NCBI RefSeq assembly: GCF_000619825.1
Contig: NZ_KK211036.1
Location: forward strand, 615,787 to 679,786
Direction: 5' to 3'
Origin: Prevotella sp. MA2016
GTDB lineage: Bacteria; Bacteroidota; Bacteroidia; Bacteroidales; Bacteroidaceae
Length of the DNA: 64,000 bases
In this document: piece after piece, positions 17,383 through 25,702 of the stretch
Position numbering within the stretch: position 1 is the first letter of the stretch
How the letters are laid out: every line of letters begins with the position of its first letter
Made by a program: the position numbers and the translations under genes
Notes under the pieces: model-generated
Told to the model about the DNA's origin: nothing
Seen by the model: only the letters and a program-made list of their open reading frames with translations
The model's database searches: none

Positions 17383-19686
17383 ATGGTAAAGATATCAAAA
17401 GAAGCCGCACTCGAATATCATGAGAGCGGAAGACCAGGCAAAATCGAAGTAAAGCCTACTAAGGCTTATCGTACGCAAACAGACCTAAGCCTTGCTTACT
17501 CGCCAGGCGTGGCCTACCCATGTTTGGAAATTCAGGAAAAACCCGACGATGCATATAAATACACCGATAAGGGTAATCTGGTGGCAGTAATCTCTAACGG
17601 TACAGCTGTGCTGGGACTGGGCGACATTGGTGCGCTGAGCGGCAAGCCCGTGATGGAGGGTAAAGGTCTGCTGTTTAAAATCTATGGCGGTATCGACGTG
17701 TTTGATATCGAGGTAGCAGAGAAAGACCCTGAGAAATTCTGTGAGGCCGTAGAGCGCATTGCTCCTACCTTCGGTGGTATCAACCTGGAGGATATCAAAG
17801 CGCCTGAGTGCTTCTACATCGAAGACCGACTGAAGAAGACACTGGACATCCCCGTGATGCACGACGACCAGCACGGCACAGCCATCATCTCGGCTGCCGG
17901 ACTGAAGAACGCCATGGAGGTGATTGGCAAGGATATCAAGAAGGTGAAGATTGTGGTGAACGGTGCTGGTGCCGCTGCCATCAGCTGCACAAAGCTGTAT
18001 ATGGCCATCGGCGCACAGAAGGAAAATATCGTGATGCTGGACTCAAAGGGTGTGATCTCAACCGAGCGCACCGACTTGAACGAGCAGAAGAAATTCTTTG
18101 CCACCAGTCGCACCGACATACACACACTGGCCGAGGCTGTAAAGGACGCCGACGTGTTTGTGGGCCTCTCGAAGGGCAACGTACTGTCGCAGGATATGGT
18201 AAAATCAATGGCCAAGGATCCCGTAATCTTTGCACTGGCCAACCCTGTGCCTGAGATTTCGTATGAGGACGCTATGGCAGCTCGCCCAGACGTACTGATG
18301 TCAACAGGTCGCACCGACTATCCTAACCAGATCAACAACGTGATTGGTTTCCCATACATCTTCCGCGGTGCGCTCGACGTGCATGCCAAGGCCATCAACG
18401 AGGAAATGAAGCTGGCTGCCGTTCACGCTATTGCCGACCTGGCTAAGCAGCCTGTACCCGACGTAGTGAACGATGTGTATAAGGTGAACAACCTGACCTT
18501 CGGACGCAACTACTTCATCCCGAAGCCTGTTGACCCACGCCTTATCACCGAGGTTTCTTCGGCTGTAGCCAAGGCTGCCATCGAGAGCGGTGTGGCTCGC
18601 AAGAATATCGAAGACTGGGATGAATACAAGCGTTCACTCTCTGTGCTGCTGGGACAGGAGACCAAGCTCACACAGAAGCTCTACGCTACAGCTGCTGCTC
18701 ACCCACAGCGCGTAGTGTTTGCAGAGGCCGTACACCCCACCATGCTGAAGGCTGCCGTACAGGCTAAGGCCGAGGGCATCTGCTACCCCATCCTGCTGGG
18801 TAACGACGAGGTGATCACCAAGATGGCTGCATCGCTGGATCTGAACCTGGACGGTATTGAGATTGTGAACCTGCGCCACCCATCTGAGCAGGAGCGCCGC
18901 GAGCGTTATGCACGCATCCTGACTGAGAAGCGCCAGCGCGACGGCTACACCTTCCAGGAGGCTAACGACAAGATGTTTGAGCGCAACTACTTCGGTATGA
19001 TGATGGTAGAGACCGGCGAGGCCGACGCCTTTATCACCGGCTTGTACACAAAGTACTCAAACACCATCAAGGTTGTAAACGAGGTGATTGGTATCCGACC
19101 AGAGTTCAAGCACTTCGGCACCATGCATATCATCAACTCGCCAAAGGGCACTTATTACATTGCCGACACCATGGTGAATGAGAACCCCGACCGCGAGGCG
19201 CTGCTCGACATCTCGAAGCTGATTGCTACAGCAGTACGCTTCTTCAACGAGAAACCTGTGATAGCCATGATTTCTCACTCTAACTTCGGCTCAAGCACCA
19301 GCGACGGCGCGCTGAAGGTGAAAGATACTGTGGCCAAGATGCACGAGCTGTATCCCGACCTGCCTATCGACGGCGAGATGCTGCTGAGCTTTGCACTGGA
19401 CAATGAGCTGAGAGACCAGGAGTACCCCTTCACTCGACTGAAAGGCGAGAAGGTGAACACACTGGTATTCCCCAACCTCACATCGGCACGCTCTTCTTAC
19501 AAGATGCTGCAGATGCTGGGAAGCGACGCAGAAATCATCGGCCCAATCCAGATGGGACTGAACAAACCTATCCACTTTATCGACTTCGGCGCCAGCGTGC
19601 GAGATGTCGTAAATATCGTGGCTGTAGCTACAATTGATGCGTATGTGGACAAAATTAAAAACAAATTGTCAGCAATAAGCAAATAA
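17383..19686 (+). CDS. maeB: NADP-dependent malic enzyme fused to phosphotransacetylase-like domain
   Basis: A 767-residue MaeB-type enzyme that decarboxylates malate to pyruvate. Residues 1-430 are the malic enzyme part: YSPGVAYPC, the [11 protein letters not shown] metal-site segment, and the nucleotide-binding [12 protein letters not shown]. Residues 435-767 resemble phosphate acetyltransferase ([45 protein letters not shown]); in this family that domain is usually regulatory and not catalytic. The length is normal. Single gene with its own promoter and a strong terminator; the divergent TetR gene could be its regulator. Confidence 0.95.
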   Translation: MVKISKEAALEYHESGRPGKIEVKPTKAYRTQTDLSLAYSPGVAYPCLEIQEKPDDAYKYTDKGNLVAVISNGTAVLGLGDIGALSGKPVMEGKGLLFKIYGGIDVFDIEVAEKDPEKFCEAVERIAPTFGGINLEDIKAPECFYIEDRLKKTLDIPVMHDDQHGTAIISAAGLKNAMEVIGKDIKKVKIVVNGAGAAAISCTKLYMAIGAQKENIVMLDSKGVISTERTDLNEQKKFFATSRTDIHTLAEAVKDADVFVGLSKGNVLSQDMVKSMAKDPVIFALANPVPEISYEDAMAARPDVLMSTGRTDYPNQINNVIGFPYIFRGALDVHAKAINEEMKLAAVHAIADLAKQPVPDVVNDVYKVNNLTFGRNYFIPKPVDPRLITEVSSAVAKAAIESGVARKNIEDWDEYKRSLSVLLGQETKLTQKLYATAAAHPQRVVFAEAVHPTMLKAAVQAKAEGICYPILLGNDEVITKMAASLDLNLDGIEIVNLRHPSEQERRERYARILTEKRQRDGYTFQEANDKMFERNYFGMMMVETGEADAFITGLYTKYSNTIKVVNEVIGIRPEFKHFGTMHIINSPKGTYYIADTMVNENPDREALLDISKLIATAVRFFNEKPVIAMISHSNFGSSTSDGALKVKDTVAKMHELYPDLPIDGEMLLSFALDNELRDQEYPFTRLKGEKVNTLVFPNLTSARSSYKMLQMLGSDAEIIGPIQMGLNKPIHFIDFGASVRDVVNIVAVATIDAYVDKIKNKLSAISK

Positions 19687-19712
19687 TAGCTTACACATTA
19701 TTATATTTATAT

Positions 19713-19757
19713 AGCCTCTTTTTTGTGTTCGAGCACAAGAAAGAGGCTCTTTTTTGT
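19713..19757 (+). terminator. terminator of maeB
   Basis: AGCCTCTTTTTTGTG / CACAAGAAAGAGGCT hairpin with loop TTCGAG region, followed by CTTTTTTGTCTTTTTG. Confidence 0.85.
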
Positions 19758-19826
19758 CTTTTTGCCTTGACATATATCAATAATCTTTCAAAATGACAGC
19801 ATTTTCAATAAAAAAGTGATAAAAAG

Positions 19827-19858
19827 TTTGTTATTTCGCTGAATTTGGTGTAATTTTG
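19827..19858 (+). promoter_or_regulatory. promoter of gdhA
   Basis: TTTG (19827-19830), 20 bp, TAATTTTG (19851-19858): a complete Bacteroidota promoter. The leader is about 50 nt and A-rich. Confidence 0.8.
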
Positions 19859-19911
19859 CAAACAGAAATAAGTAATCAAATCACAAACAAACAACAAAAA
19901 GAATTAGAATT

Positions 19912-21249
19912 ATGAATGCAGCAAAAGTTGTAGAAGATCTGAAGCAGAGATTTCCCAATGAGCCTGAGTACATTCAGGCAGTAAGTCAGGTACTCCCCAC
20001 CATCGAGGAAGAGTACAACAAGCACCCCGAGTTCGAGAAGGCAAACCTCATCGAGCGTCTGTGTATCCCCGATCGTGTATGCGAGTTCCGTATCACATGG
20101 GTTGACGACCAGGGTAAGGTTCAGACCAACATGGGTTATCGCATCCAGCATAACAATGCCATTGGTCCTTACAAAGGCGGTCTGCGTTATCACAAGAGCG
20201 TGAACCTGGGTATTCTGAAGTTCCTGGCTTTCGAGCAGACTTTCAAGAACTCACTCACAACCCTGCCTATGGGTGGTGCTAAGGGAGGTTCAGACTTCTC
20301 TCCACGTGGCAAGAGCGACGCTGAGGTTATGCGTTTCTGCCAGGCATTCATGAACGAGCTTTATCGCGTAATCGGTCCTGATGAGGATGTACCTGCTGGT
20401 GACATCGGTGTAGGTGGCCGCGAGGTTGGCTATCTGTTCGGACAGTACAAGAAGCTCACACACCAGTTCCAGGGTGTACTCACCGGTAAGGGTCTCTCAT
20501 TCGGCGGTTCACTCATCCGTCCTGAGGCTACTGGTTATGGTACCGTTTACTTCCTGACCTCAATGCTGGCTACACGCGGCATCGAGCTGAAGGGCAAGAA
20601 GGTGCTGATTTCTGGTTCAGGTAACGTGGCTCAGTATGCTGCTGAGAAGTGCCTGCAGCTGGGTGCTATCCCCATGACACTCTCTGACTCTGACGGTTAC
20701 ATCTACGATCCAGACGGAATCGACTTCGACAAGCTGGCTTATGTTAAGGAGCTGAAGAACGTTGAGCGCGGACGTATCAAGGAGTACGCTGAGGAGTATC
20801 CTAACGCAGTATATCACGCTGGTGAGCGTCCTTGGCACGAGAAGGCCGACATCGCTCTGCCTTGCGCTACACAGAACGAGATCAACGGTGAGCAGGCTCA
20901 GGCCCTCGTAGATAATGGTGTTATCGCTGTAGCTGAGGGTGCTAACATGCCTTCACTCCCCGAGGCCATCAAGATCTTCCAGGACAACAAGCTGCTGTAT
21001 GCTCCTGGTAAGGCTTCTAACGCTGGTGGTGTATCAGTATCAGGATTGGAGATGAGCCAGAACTCTGAGCGTCTGAGCTGGACTGCTAAGGAGGTTGACG
21101 ACTATCTGAAGCGCATCATGAACGATATTCATGAGAACTGCGTGAAGTATGGTACACAGCCTGACGGTTACATCAACTACGTGAAGGGTGCTAACGTAGC
21201 CGGCTTCATGAAGGTGGCTAGCGCCATGATGGCTCAGGGCATCGTGTAA
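19912..21249 (+). CDS. gdhA: NADP-type glutamate dehydrogenase
   Basis: A 445-residue hexameric glutamate dehydrogenase, which fixes ammonia onto 2-oxoglutarate. Motifs: PYKGGLRYHKSVNLGILKF (split by a substrate Lys), LPMGGAKGGSDFSPRGKSD with the catalytic Lys, PAGDIGVGGREVGYLFGQY, and ISGSGNVAQYAAEKCLQLG as the NAD(P) fold. The length fits the small hexameric class. Codon use is strongly biased, as in its highly expressed neighbours. It is a single gene with its own promoter. The last codons and stop are repeated 54 bp downstream. Confidence 0.96.
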   Translation: MNAAKVVEDLKQRFPNEPEYIQAVSQVLPTIEEEYNKHPEFEKANLIERLCIPDRVCEFRITWVDDQGKVQTNMGYRIQHNNAIGPYKGGLRYHKSVNLGILKFLAFEQTFKNSLTTLPMGGAKGGSDFSPRGKSDAEVMRFCQAFMNELYRVIGPDEDVPAGDIGVGGREVGYLFGQYKKLTHQFQGVLTGKGLSFGGSLIRPEATGYGTVYFLTSMLATRGIELKGKKVLISGSGNVAQYAAEKCLQLGAIPMTLSDSDGYIYDPDGIDFDKLAYVKELKNVERGRIKEYAEEYPNAVYHAGERPWHEKADIALPCATQNEINGEQAQALVDNGVIAVAEGANMPSLPEAIKIFQDNKLLYAPGKASNAGGVSVSGLEMSQNSERLSWTAKEVDDYLKRIMNDIHENCVKYGTQPDGYINYVKGANVAGFMKVASAMMAQGIV

Positions 21250-21313
21250 GCTCGACGAAGTCAAGGTTCACAATGCCATTGATGAAATCAGGGCATCGTG
21301 TAAGCTCGACGAA
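21234..21313 (+). repeat. 26-bp direct repeat over the gdhA stop codon
   Basis: The 26 bases at 21234-21259, which contain the last codons and TAA of gdhA, recur exactly at 21288-21313, a 54-bp shift. This is a local duplication of the gene end. Confidence 0.95.
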
Positions 21314-21411
21314 ATCATGTGGAATTTGTTTAAATTTCAGATACATAATCGCCATTAACTTGTATAGTTAGTAAAAGTAAAGTATAAAAGGTTAAAACTG
21401 GAATGGGAGGG

Positions 21412-21442
21412 GCTAACTCGTGAGAGTTGGCTCTTCTTTTTG
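21412..21442 (+). terminator. terminator after gdhA
   Basis: GCTAACTC-GTGA-GAGTTGGC hairpin (one G-U pair) followed by TCTTCTTTTTG. Confidence 0.8.
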
Positions 21443-21505
21443 TTAATAATTCATAAATAATAACCAACTCTTAAGTCTAAACACTTAACTCTTAACTAAA
21501 TTTAG

Positions 21506-21513
21506 TACCTTTG
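21506..21513 (+). promoter_or_regulatory. -7 element of rpsA
   Basis: TACCTTTG, giving a leader of about 140 nt before the rpsA ATG at 21660. Confidence 0.6.
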
Positions 21514-21525
21514 CACCCGATTTTC

Positions 21526-21643
21526 TCCCCCGTAGGGGGAATAGGGGTCAAGAACAGGCGCTAGCCCCTATGAATATTAACCCTTTAAAAATGGTCTGGT
21601 AAACGTCTGTCCAGATCCCCGCCCCGACACACAAACGAGGGGC
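21526..21643 (+). promoter_or_regulatory. structured leader of rpsA (four hairpins)
   Basis: Four stems can be drawn: TCCCCC-GTA-GGGGGA (21526-21540); ATAGGGG / CCCCTAT (21541-21547 with 21565-21571); TCTGG / CCAGA (21595-21599 with 21611-21615); GCCCC / GGGGC (21621-21625 with 21639-21643). C-runs and G-runs could also pair in other combinations. It is an untranslated leader with the look of an r-protein autoregulatory element; this is inference. Confidence 0.55.
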
Positions 21644-21659
21644 ACAAATTTAATTTATT

Positions 21660-23438
21660 ATGTCAGAATTAACAAAGAACGTTAAGCCACTCGACGATTT
21701 CAATTGGGACGAGTTCGAGAACGGAACAGTTGCTAACATCAGCAAGGAAGAGCTCGACAAGGCTTACGACGAAACCCTGAACAAGGTTGCCGACCATCAG
21801 GTAGTAGAGGGCACAGTAATCTCTATTGACAAGAAGGAAGTAGTTGTCAACATCGGCTACAAGAGCGACGGTATCATCCCCGCTTCTGAGTTCCGCTACA
21901 ACCCTGAGCTGAAGATTGGTGACAAGGTTGAGGTTTATGTAGAGAGCGCTGAGGACAAGAAAGGTCAGCTGATCCTCTCTCACAAGAAGGCCCGTCTGAG
22001 CCAGTCATGGGAGAAGGTTAACGAGGCTCTCGAGGCTGATGCCATCATCCAGGGTTACATCAAGTGCCGCACTAAGGGCGGTATGATCGTTGACGTATTC
22101 GGTATCGAGGCATTCCTCCCCGGATCACAGATTGACGTTCACCCAATACGCGACTACGACCAGTTCGTAGGCAAGACTATGGAGTTCAAGGTTGTTAAGA
22201 TCAACCAGGAGTTCCGCAATGTAGTTGTATCTCACAAGGCTCTCATCGAGGCTGAGCTCGAGGCACAGAAGAAGGAGATTATCGGTAAGCTCGAAAAGGG
22301 TCAGATCCTTGAGGGTACCGTTAAGAACATCACTTCTTACGGTGTATTCGTTGACCTCGGTGGTGTTGACGGACTCATCCACATCACAGACCTCTCTTGG
22401 GGCCGCGTAGATGATCCTCACAAGGTAGTTGAGCTCGACCAGAAGATCAACGTTGTTATCCTCGACTTCGACGATGAGAAGCGTCGTATCGCTCTCGGTC
22501 TGAAGCAGCTCACTCCACATCCTTGGGATGCTCTGGATGCTGACCTCAAGGTGGGCGACCACGTTAAGGGTAAGGTAGTTGTTATTGCCGACTACGGTGC
22601 ATTCGTTGAGATCCAGCCTGGTGTAGAGGGTCTGATCCACGTTTCAGAGATGTCATGGAGCCAGCACCTGCGCTCAGCTCAGGAGTTCCTGAAGGTAGGC
22701 GACGATGTAGAGGCTGTTATCCTGACTCTGGACCGCGACGAGCGCAAGATGTCTCTCGGTATCAAGCAGCTCCGCGAGGATCCATGGGAGGCTATCGAGA
22801 CCAAGTATCCTGTTGGCAGCAAGCACACTGCAAAGGTTCGCAACTTCACCAACTTCGGTGTATTTGTTGAGCTCGAGGAGGGTGTTGACGGTCTGATTCA
22901 CATCAGCGACCTGAGCTGGACCAAGAAGGTTAAGCATCCTTCAGAGTTCACACAGGTAGGTGAGCAGATTGAGGTTGTAGTTCTGGATATCGATAAGGAG
23001 AACCGTCGTCTCAGCCTCGGTCACAAGCAGCTCGAGGACAATCCTTGGGATGTATTCGAGGGTAAGTACGCTGTAGGTACTATCCACGAGGGTAAGATCA
23101 GCGAGATGCTCGAGAAGGGCGCCGTTGTAGCTCTCGAGGAGAACGTAGAGGGCTTCGCTACTCCTAAGCACCTCGTTAAGGAGGATGGCTCACAGGCTCA
23201 GGCTGGTGAGACTCTCCAGTTCAAGGTTATCGAGTTCAACAAGGACAGCAAGCGCATCATCCTCTCTCACAGCCGCACCTTCGAGGATCCCGCTCGCGAG
23301 GAGAAGAAGGCCGCTGCTAAGAAGAGCAGTCGCAAGAACGATACTCCAAAGATCGAGAACATCGCCGCTAGCACAACTCTCGGTGATATCGACGCTCTGG
23401 CAGAGTTGAAGGCTAAGATGGAGAAGGGCGAGAAGTAA
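21660..23438 (+). CDS. rpsA: 30S ribosomal protein S1
   Basis: A 592-residue S1 with six S1 RNA-binding repeats, visible as recurring EGTV...GVFVDLGGVDGLIHITDLSW-type units (repeats 3-5 are the most regular; 1, 2 and 6 are divergent). A Lys/Glu-rich C-terminal tail follows (REEKKAAAKKSSRKND). S1 binds mRNA on the small subunit; in Bacteroidota, where Shine-Dalgarno sites are rare, it is thought to matter strongly for initiation. It is a single gene with a structured leader and a strong terminator. Confidence 0.97.
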   Translation: MSELTKNVKPLDDFNWDEFENGTVANISKEELDKAYDETLNKVADHQVVEGTVISIDKKEVVVNIGYKSDGIIPASEFRYNPELKIGDKVEVYVESAEDKKGQLILSHKKARLSQSWEKVNEALEADAIIQGYIKCRTKGGMIVDVFGIEAFLPGSQIDVHPIRDYDQFVGKTMEFKVVKINQEFRNVVVSHKALIEAELEAQKKEIIGKLEKGQILEGTVKNITSYGVFVDLGGVDGLIHITDLSWGRVDDPHKVVELDQKINVVILDFDDEKRRIALGLKQLTPHPWDALDADLKVGDHVKGKVVVIADYGAFVEIQPGVEGLIHVSEMSWSQHLRSAQEFLKVGDDVEAVILTLDRDERKMSLGIKQLREDPWEAIETKYPVGSKHTAKVRNFTNFGVFVELEEGVDGLIHISDLSWTKKVKHPSEFTQVGEQIEVVVLDIDKENRRLSLGHKQLEDNPWDVFEGKYAVGTIHEGKISEMLEKGAVVALEENVEGFATPKHLVKEDGSQAQAGETLQFKVIEFNKDSKRIILSHSRTFEDPAREEKKAAAKKSSRKNDTPKIENIAASTTLGDIDALAELKAKMEKGEK

Positions 23439-23463
23439 TTCAACCCCCTACCCTATAAACCCC

Positions 23464-23502
23464 AAGCCCCTTAGGAAAAACCTAAGGGGCTTTTTTGTTT
23501 TT
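23464..23502 (+). terminator. terminator of rpsA
   Basis: AAGCCCCTTAGG-AAAAA-CCTAAGGGGCTT, a perfect 12-bp stem, then a T-rich tail. Confidence 0.95.
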
Positions 23503-23521
23503 AGGCACGCTTGAAAACACT

Positions 23522-23537
23522 TGGCACGCTATTTGCA
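23522..23537 (+). promoter_or_regulatory. sigma-54-type promoter before htpG
   Basis: TGGCACG-CTAT-TTGCA is an exact match to the sigma-54 consensus TGGCACG-N4-TTGCW, with GG and GC 10 bp apart. The expected start is near 23547, about 45 nt before the htpG ATG. No TAnnTTTG box lies in this gap. Confidence 0.75.
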
Positions 23538-23591
23538 TAAGGAAGTGATGATAATAAGAACAAAAGGACAATAAATATTAATCATACAATT

Positions 23592-25646
23592 ATGCAGAAA
23601 GGTAACATCGGGGTTACAACCGAGAATATTTTCCCCGTCATCAAAAAGTTTCTCTATTCAGATCACGAGATATTCCTCCGCGAAATGGTGTCGAACGCCG
23701 TTGACGCTACACAGAAGTTGAAGACTCTGGCTGCTCAGGGCGAATACAAGCAGGAGCTGGGCGACCTGACAGTACGTGTGAACCTGGATACCGACAAGGG
23801 TACCATCACCATCAGCGATCACGGTATCGGCATGACAGAGGAAGAAATAGATAAGTATATCAACCAGATTGCTTTCTCAGGCGTTACCGACTTCCTTGAG
23901 AAATACAAGGATAATGCCAACAACATCATCGGACACTTCGGACTGGGTTTCTACTCAAGCTTCATGGTGGCCAAGAAGGTGGAGATTATCACCAAGAGCT
24001 GGAAAGAAGGCTCAAAGGCCGTGAAGTGGAGCTGCGATGGCAGCCCTGCCTACGAGATAGACGACGCAGAGCGCGAGCAGCACGGTTCTGACATCATCCT
24101 CTACGTGGATGACGACTGCAAGGAGTTCCTCGACAAGTTTAAACTCGAAGGTCTGCTCAACAAGTACTGCAAGTTTATGGCTGTGCCCGTGGCCTTCGGT
24201 AAGAAGACTGAGTGGAAGGACGGCAAGCAGGTGGACACCGATGAGGATAACATCATCAACAGCGTGGAGCCCCTGTGGACCAAGACACCAAGCACACTGA
24301 AGGACGAGGACTACAAGAGCTTCTACCGCACACTCTACCCCATGAGCGATGAGCCTCTGTTCTGGATTCACCTGAACGTGGACTACCCATTCAACCTCAC
24401 GGGTATTCTCTACTTCCCAAAAATCAAGTCGAACATCGAGCTGCAGAAGAATAAGATTCAGCTTTACTGCAACCAGGTATTCGTGACCGACCAGGTAGAG
24501 GGCATCGTGCCTGAGTTCCTCACCCTGCTGCATGGTGTAATCGATTCGCCAGACATCCCTCTGAACGTATCACGCTCATATCTGCAGAGCGACCGCGAGG
24601 TGAAGAAGATTTCTACCTATATCACTAAGAAAGTGGCCGACCGCCTGAAGGCTATCTTCAACGAGAACCGCAAGGAGTATGAGGAGAAATGGGACGACCT
24701 GAAGCTCTTCATCAACTACGGAATCCTCTCAGAGGACGGTTTCTACGATCGCGCCAAGGAGTTTGCCCTGTTCAAGGATACTGAGGGTAAGCACTTCACC
24801 TTTGATGAGTATAAGACGCTGATTGAGGCCAACCAGAAGGATAAGGACGACCAGTTGGTATATCTCTACGCTACCGACAAGGACGAGCAGTACTCATATA
24901 TCAAGGGCGCACAGGATAAGGGCTACAGCGTGCTGCTGCTGGACGGACAACTGGACGTGCCCACCATCCAGACACTGGAGCAGAAGTTTGAGAAGAGTCG
25001 CTTCACACGTGTGGATAGCGACATCATCGACCGTCTGATTGTGAAGGACAATGCACCAAAGAACAACCTGAGTGAGGACCAGAGTGACAATTTGTCAGCC
25101 GTATTCCGCACTCAGCTGCCAAAGCTTGATCATACTGAATTCATGGTACAGGTGGATGCTCTGGGAGCCGAGGCTCGTCCAGTAGTAATCACTCAGAACG
25201 AGTATATGCGCCGTATGAAGGAGATGAGCCGATTCCAGCCTGGCATGAGCTTCTATGGACAGATGCCCGACTCATTCAACCTGGTGCTGAACGCTGACCA
25301 CCCACTGGTGAAGAAGGTGCTCGACGAGAGCAGCGCTGCTACCGAAGAGGCTCTGAAGCCTATCGTGGCCGAGCTGAAGGGACAGGAAGCCCGACTGGCT
25401 GCCATCCGTGCTGCTCAGGACAAGAAGAAGTACGACGAGCTGACACAGGAGGATAAGGACCAGAAGGCCGAAGCTGAGAAGGCTGTGCAGGAGCAGAAGG
25501 ACAAGAAGCAGGCTGTAATTGCCGACTATGCCAAGGGCAACTCGGTGGTTCACCAGCTGATAGACCTGGCTCTGCTGCAGAACGGCATGCTGAAGGGCGA
25601 GGCGCTCGACAAATTCCTGAAGCGAAGCGTAGATTTGATTAAATAA
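23592..25646 (+). CDS. htpG: Hsp90-family chaperone HtpG
   Basis: A 684-residue cytosolic Hsp90. The N-terminal GHKL ATPase is intact (FLREMVSNAVDATQKL, TISDHGIGMTEEEI, IGHFGLGFYSSFMVA), followed by the middle domain (NVSRSYLQSDREVKKIS). The C-terminal domain carries a Lys/Glu/Gln-rich insertion around residues 600-650 (KKYDELTQEDKDQKAEAE), making it longer than E. coli HtpG (624) as is usual in Bacteroidota. It is monocistronic. Upstream is a sigma-54-type promoter, downstream a bidirectional terminator. Confidence 0.96.
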   Translation: MQKGNIGVTTENIFPVIKKFLYSDHEIFLREMVSNAVDATQKLKTLAAQGEYKQELGDLTVRVNLDTDKGTITISDHGIGMTEEEIDKYINQIAFSGVTDFLEKYKDNANNIIGHFGLGFYSSFMVAKKVEIITKSWKEGSKAVKWSCDGSPAYEIDDAEREQHGSDIILYVDDDCKEFLDKFKLEGLLNKYCKFMAVPVAFGKKTEWKDGKQVDTDEDNIINSVEPLWTKTPSTLKDEDYKSFYRTLYPMSDEPLFWIHLNVDYPFNLTGILYFPKIKSNIELQKNKIQLYCNQVFVTDQVEGIVPEFLTLLHGVIDSPDIPLNVSRSYLQSDREVKKISTYITKKVADRLKAIFNENRKEYEEKWDDLKLFINYGILSEDGFYDRAKEFALFKDTEGKHFTFDEYKTLIEANQKDKDDQLVYLYATDKDEQYSYIKGAQDKGYSVLLLDGQLDVPTIQTLEQKFEKSRFTRVDSDIIDRLIVKDNAPKNNLSEDQSDNLSAVFRTQLPKLDHTEFMVQVDALGAEARPVVITQNEYMRRMKEMSRFQPGMSFYGQMPDSFNLVLNADHPLVKKVLDESSAATEEALKPIVAELKGQEARLAAIRAAQDKKKYDELTQEDKDQKAEAEKAVQEQKDKKQAVIADYAKGNSVVHQLIDLALLQNGMLKGEALDKFLKRSVDLIK

Positions 25647-25660
25647 AAATGAAGTTAGAT

Positions 25661-25700
25661 AAAAAAGCTCCCGATTTGAATGAAATCGGGAGTTTTTTTT
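25661..25700. terminator. bidirectional terminator, htpG and sensor kinase
   Basis: CTCCCGATTT-GAATG-AAATCGGGAG with eight T on the plus side and six A (T on the minus strand) on the other. Confidence 0.92.
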
Positions 25701-25702
25701 AT

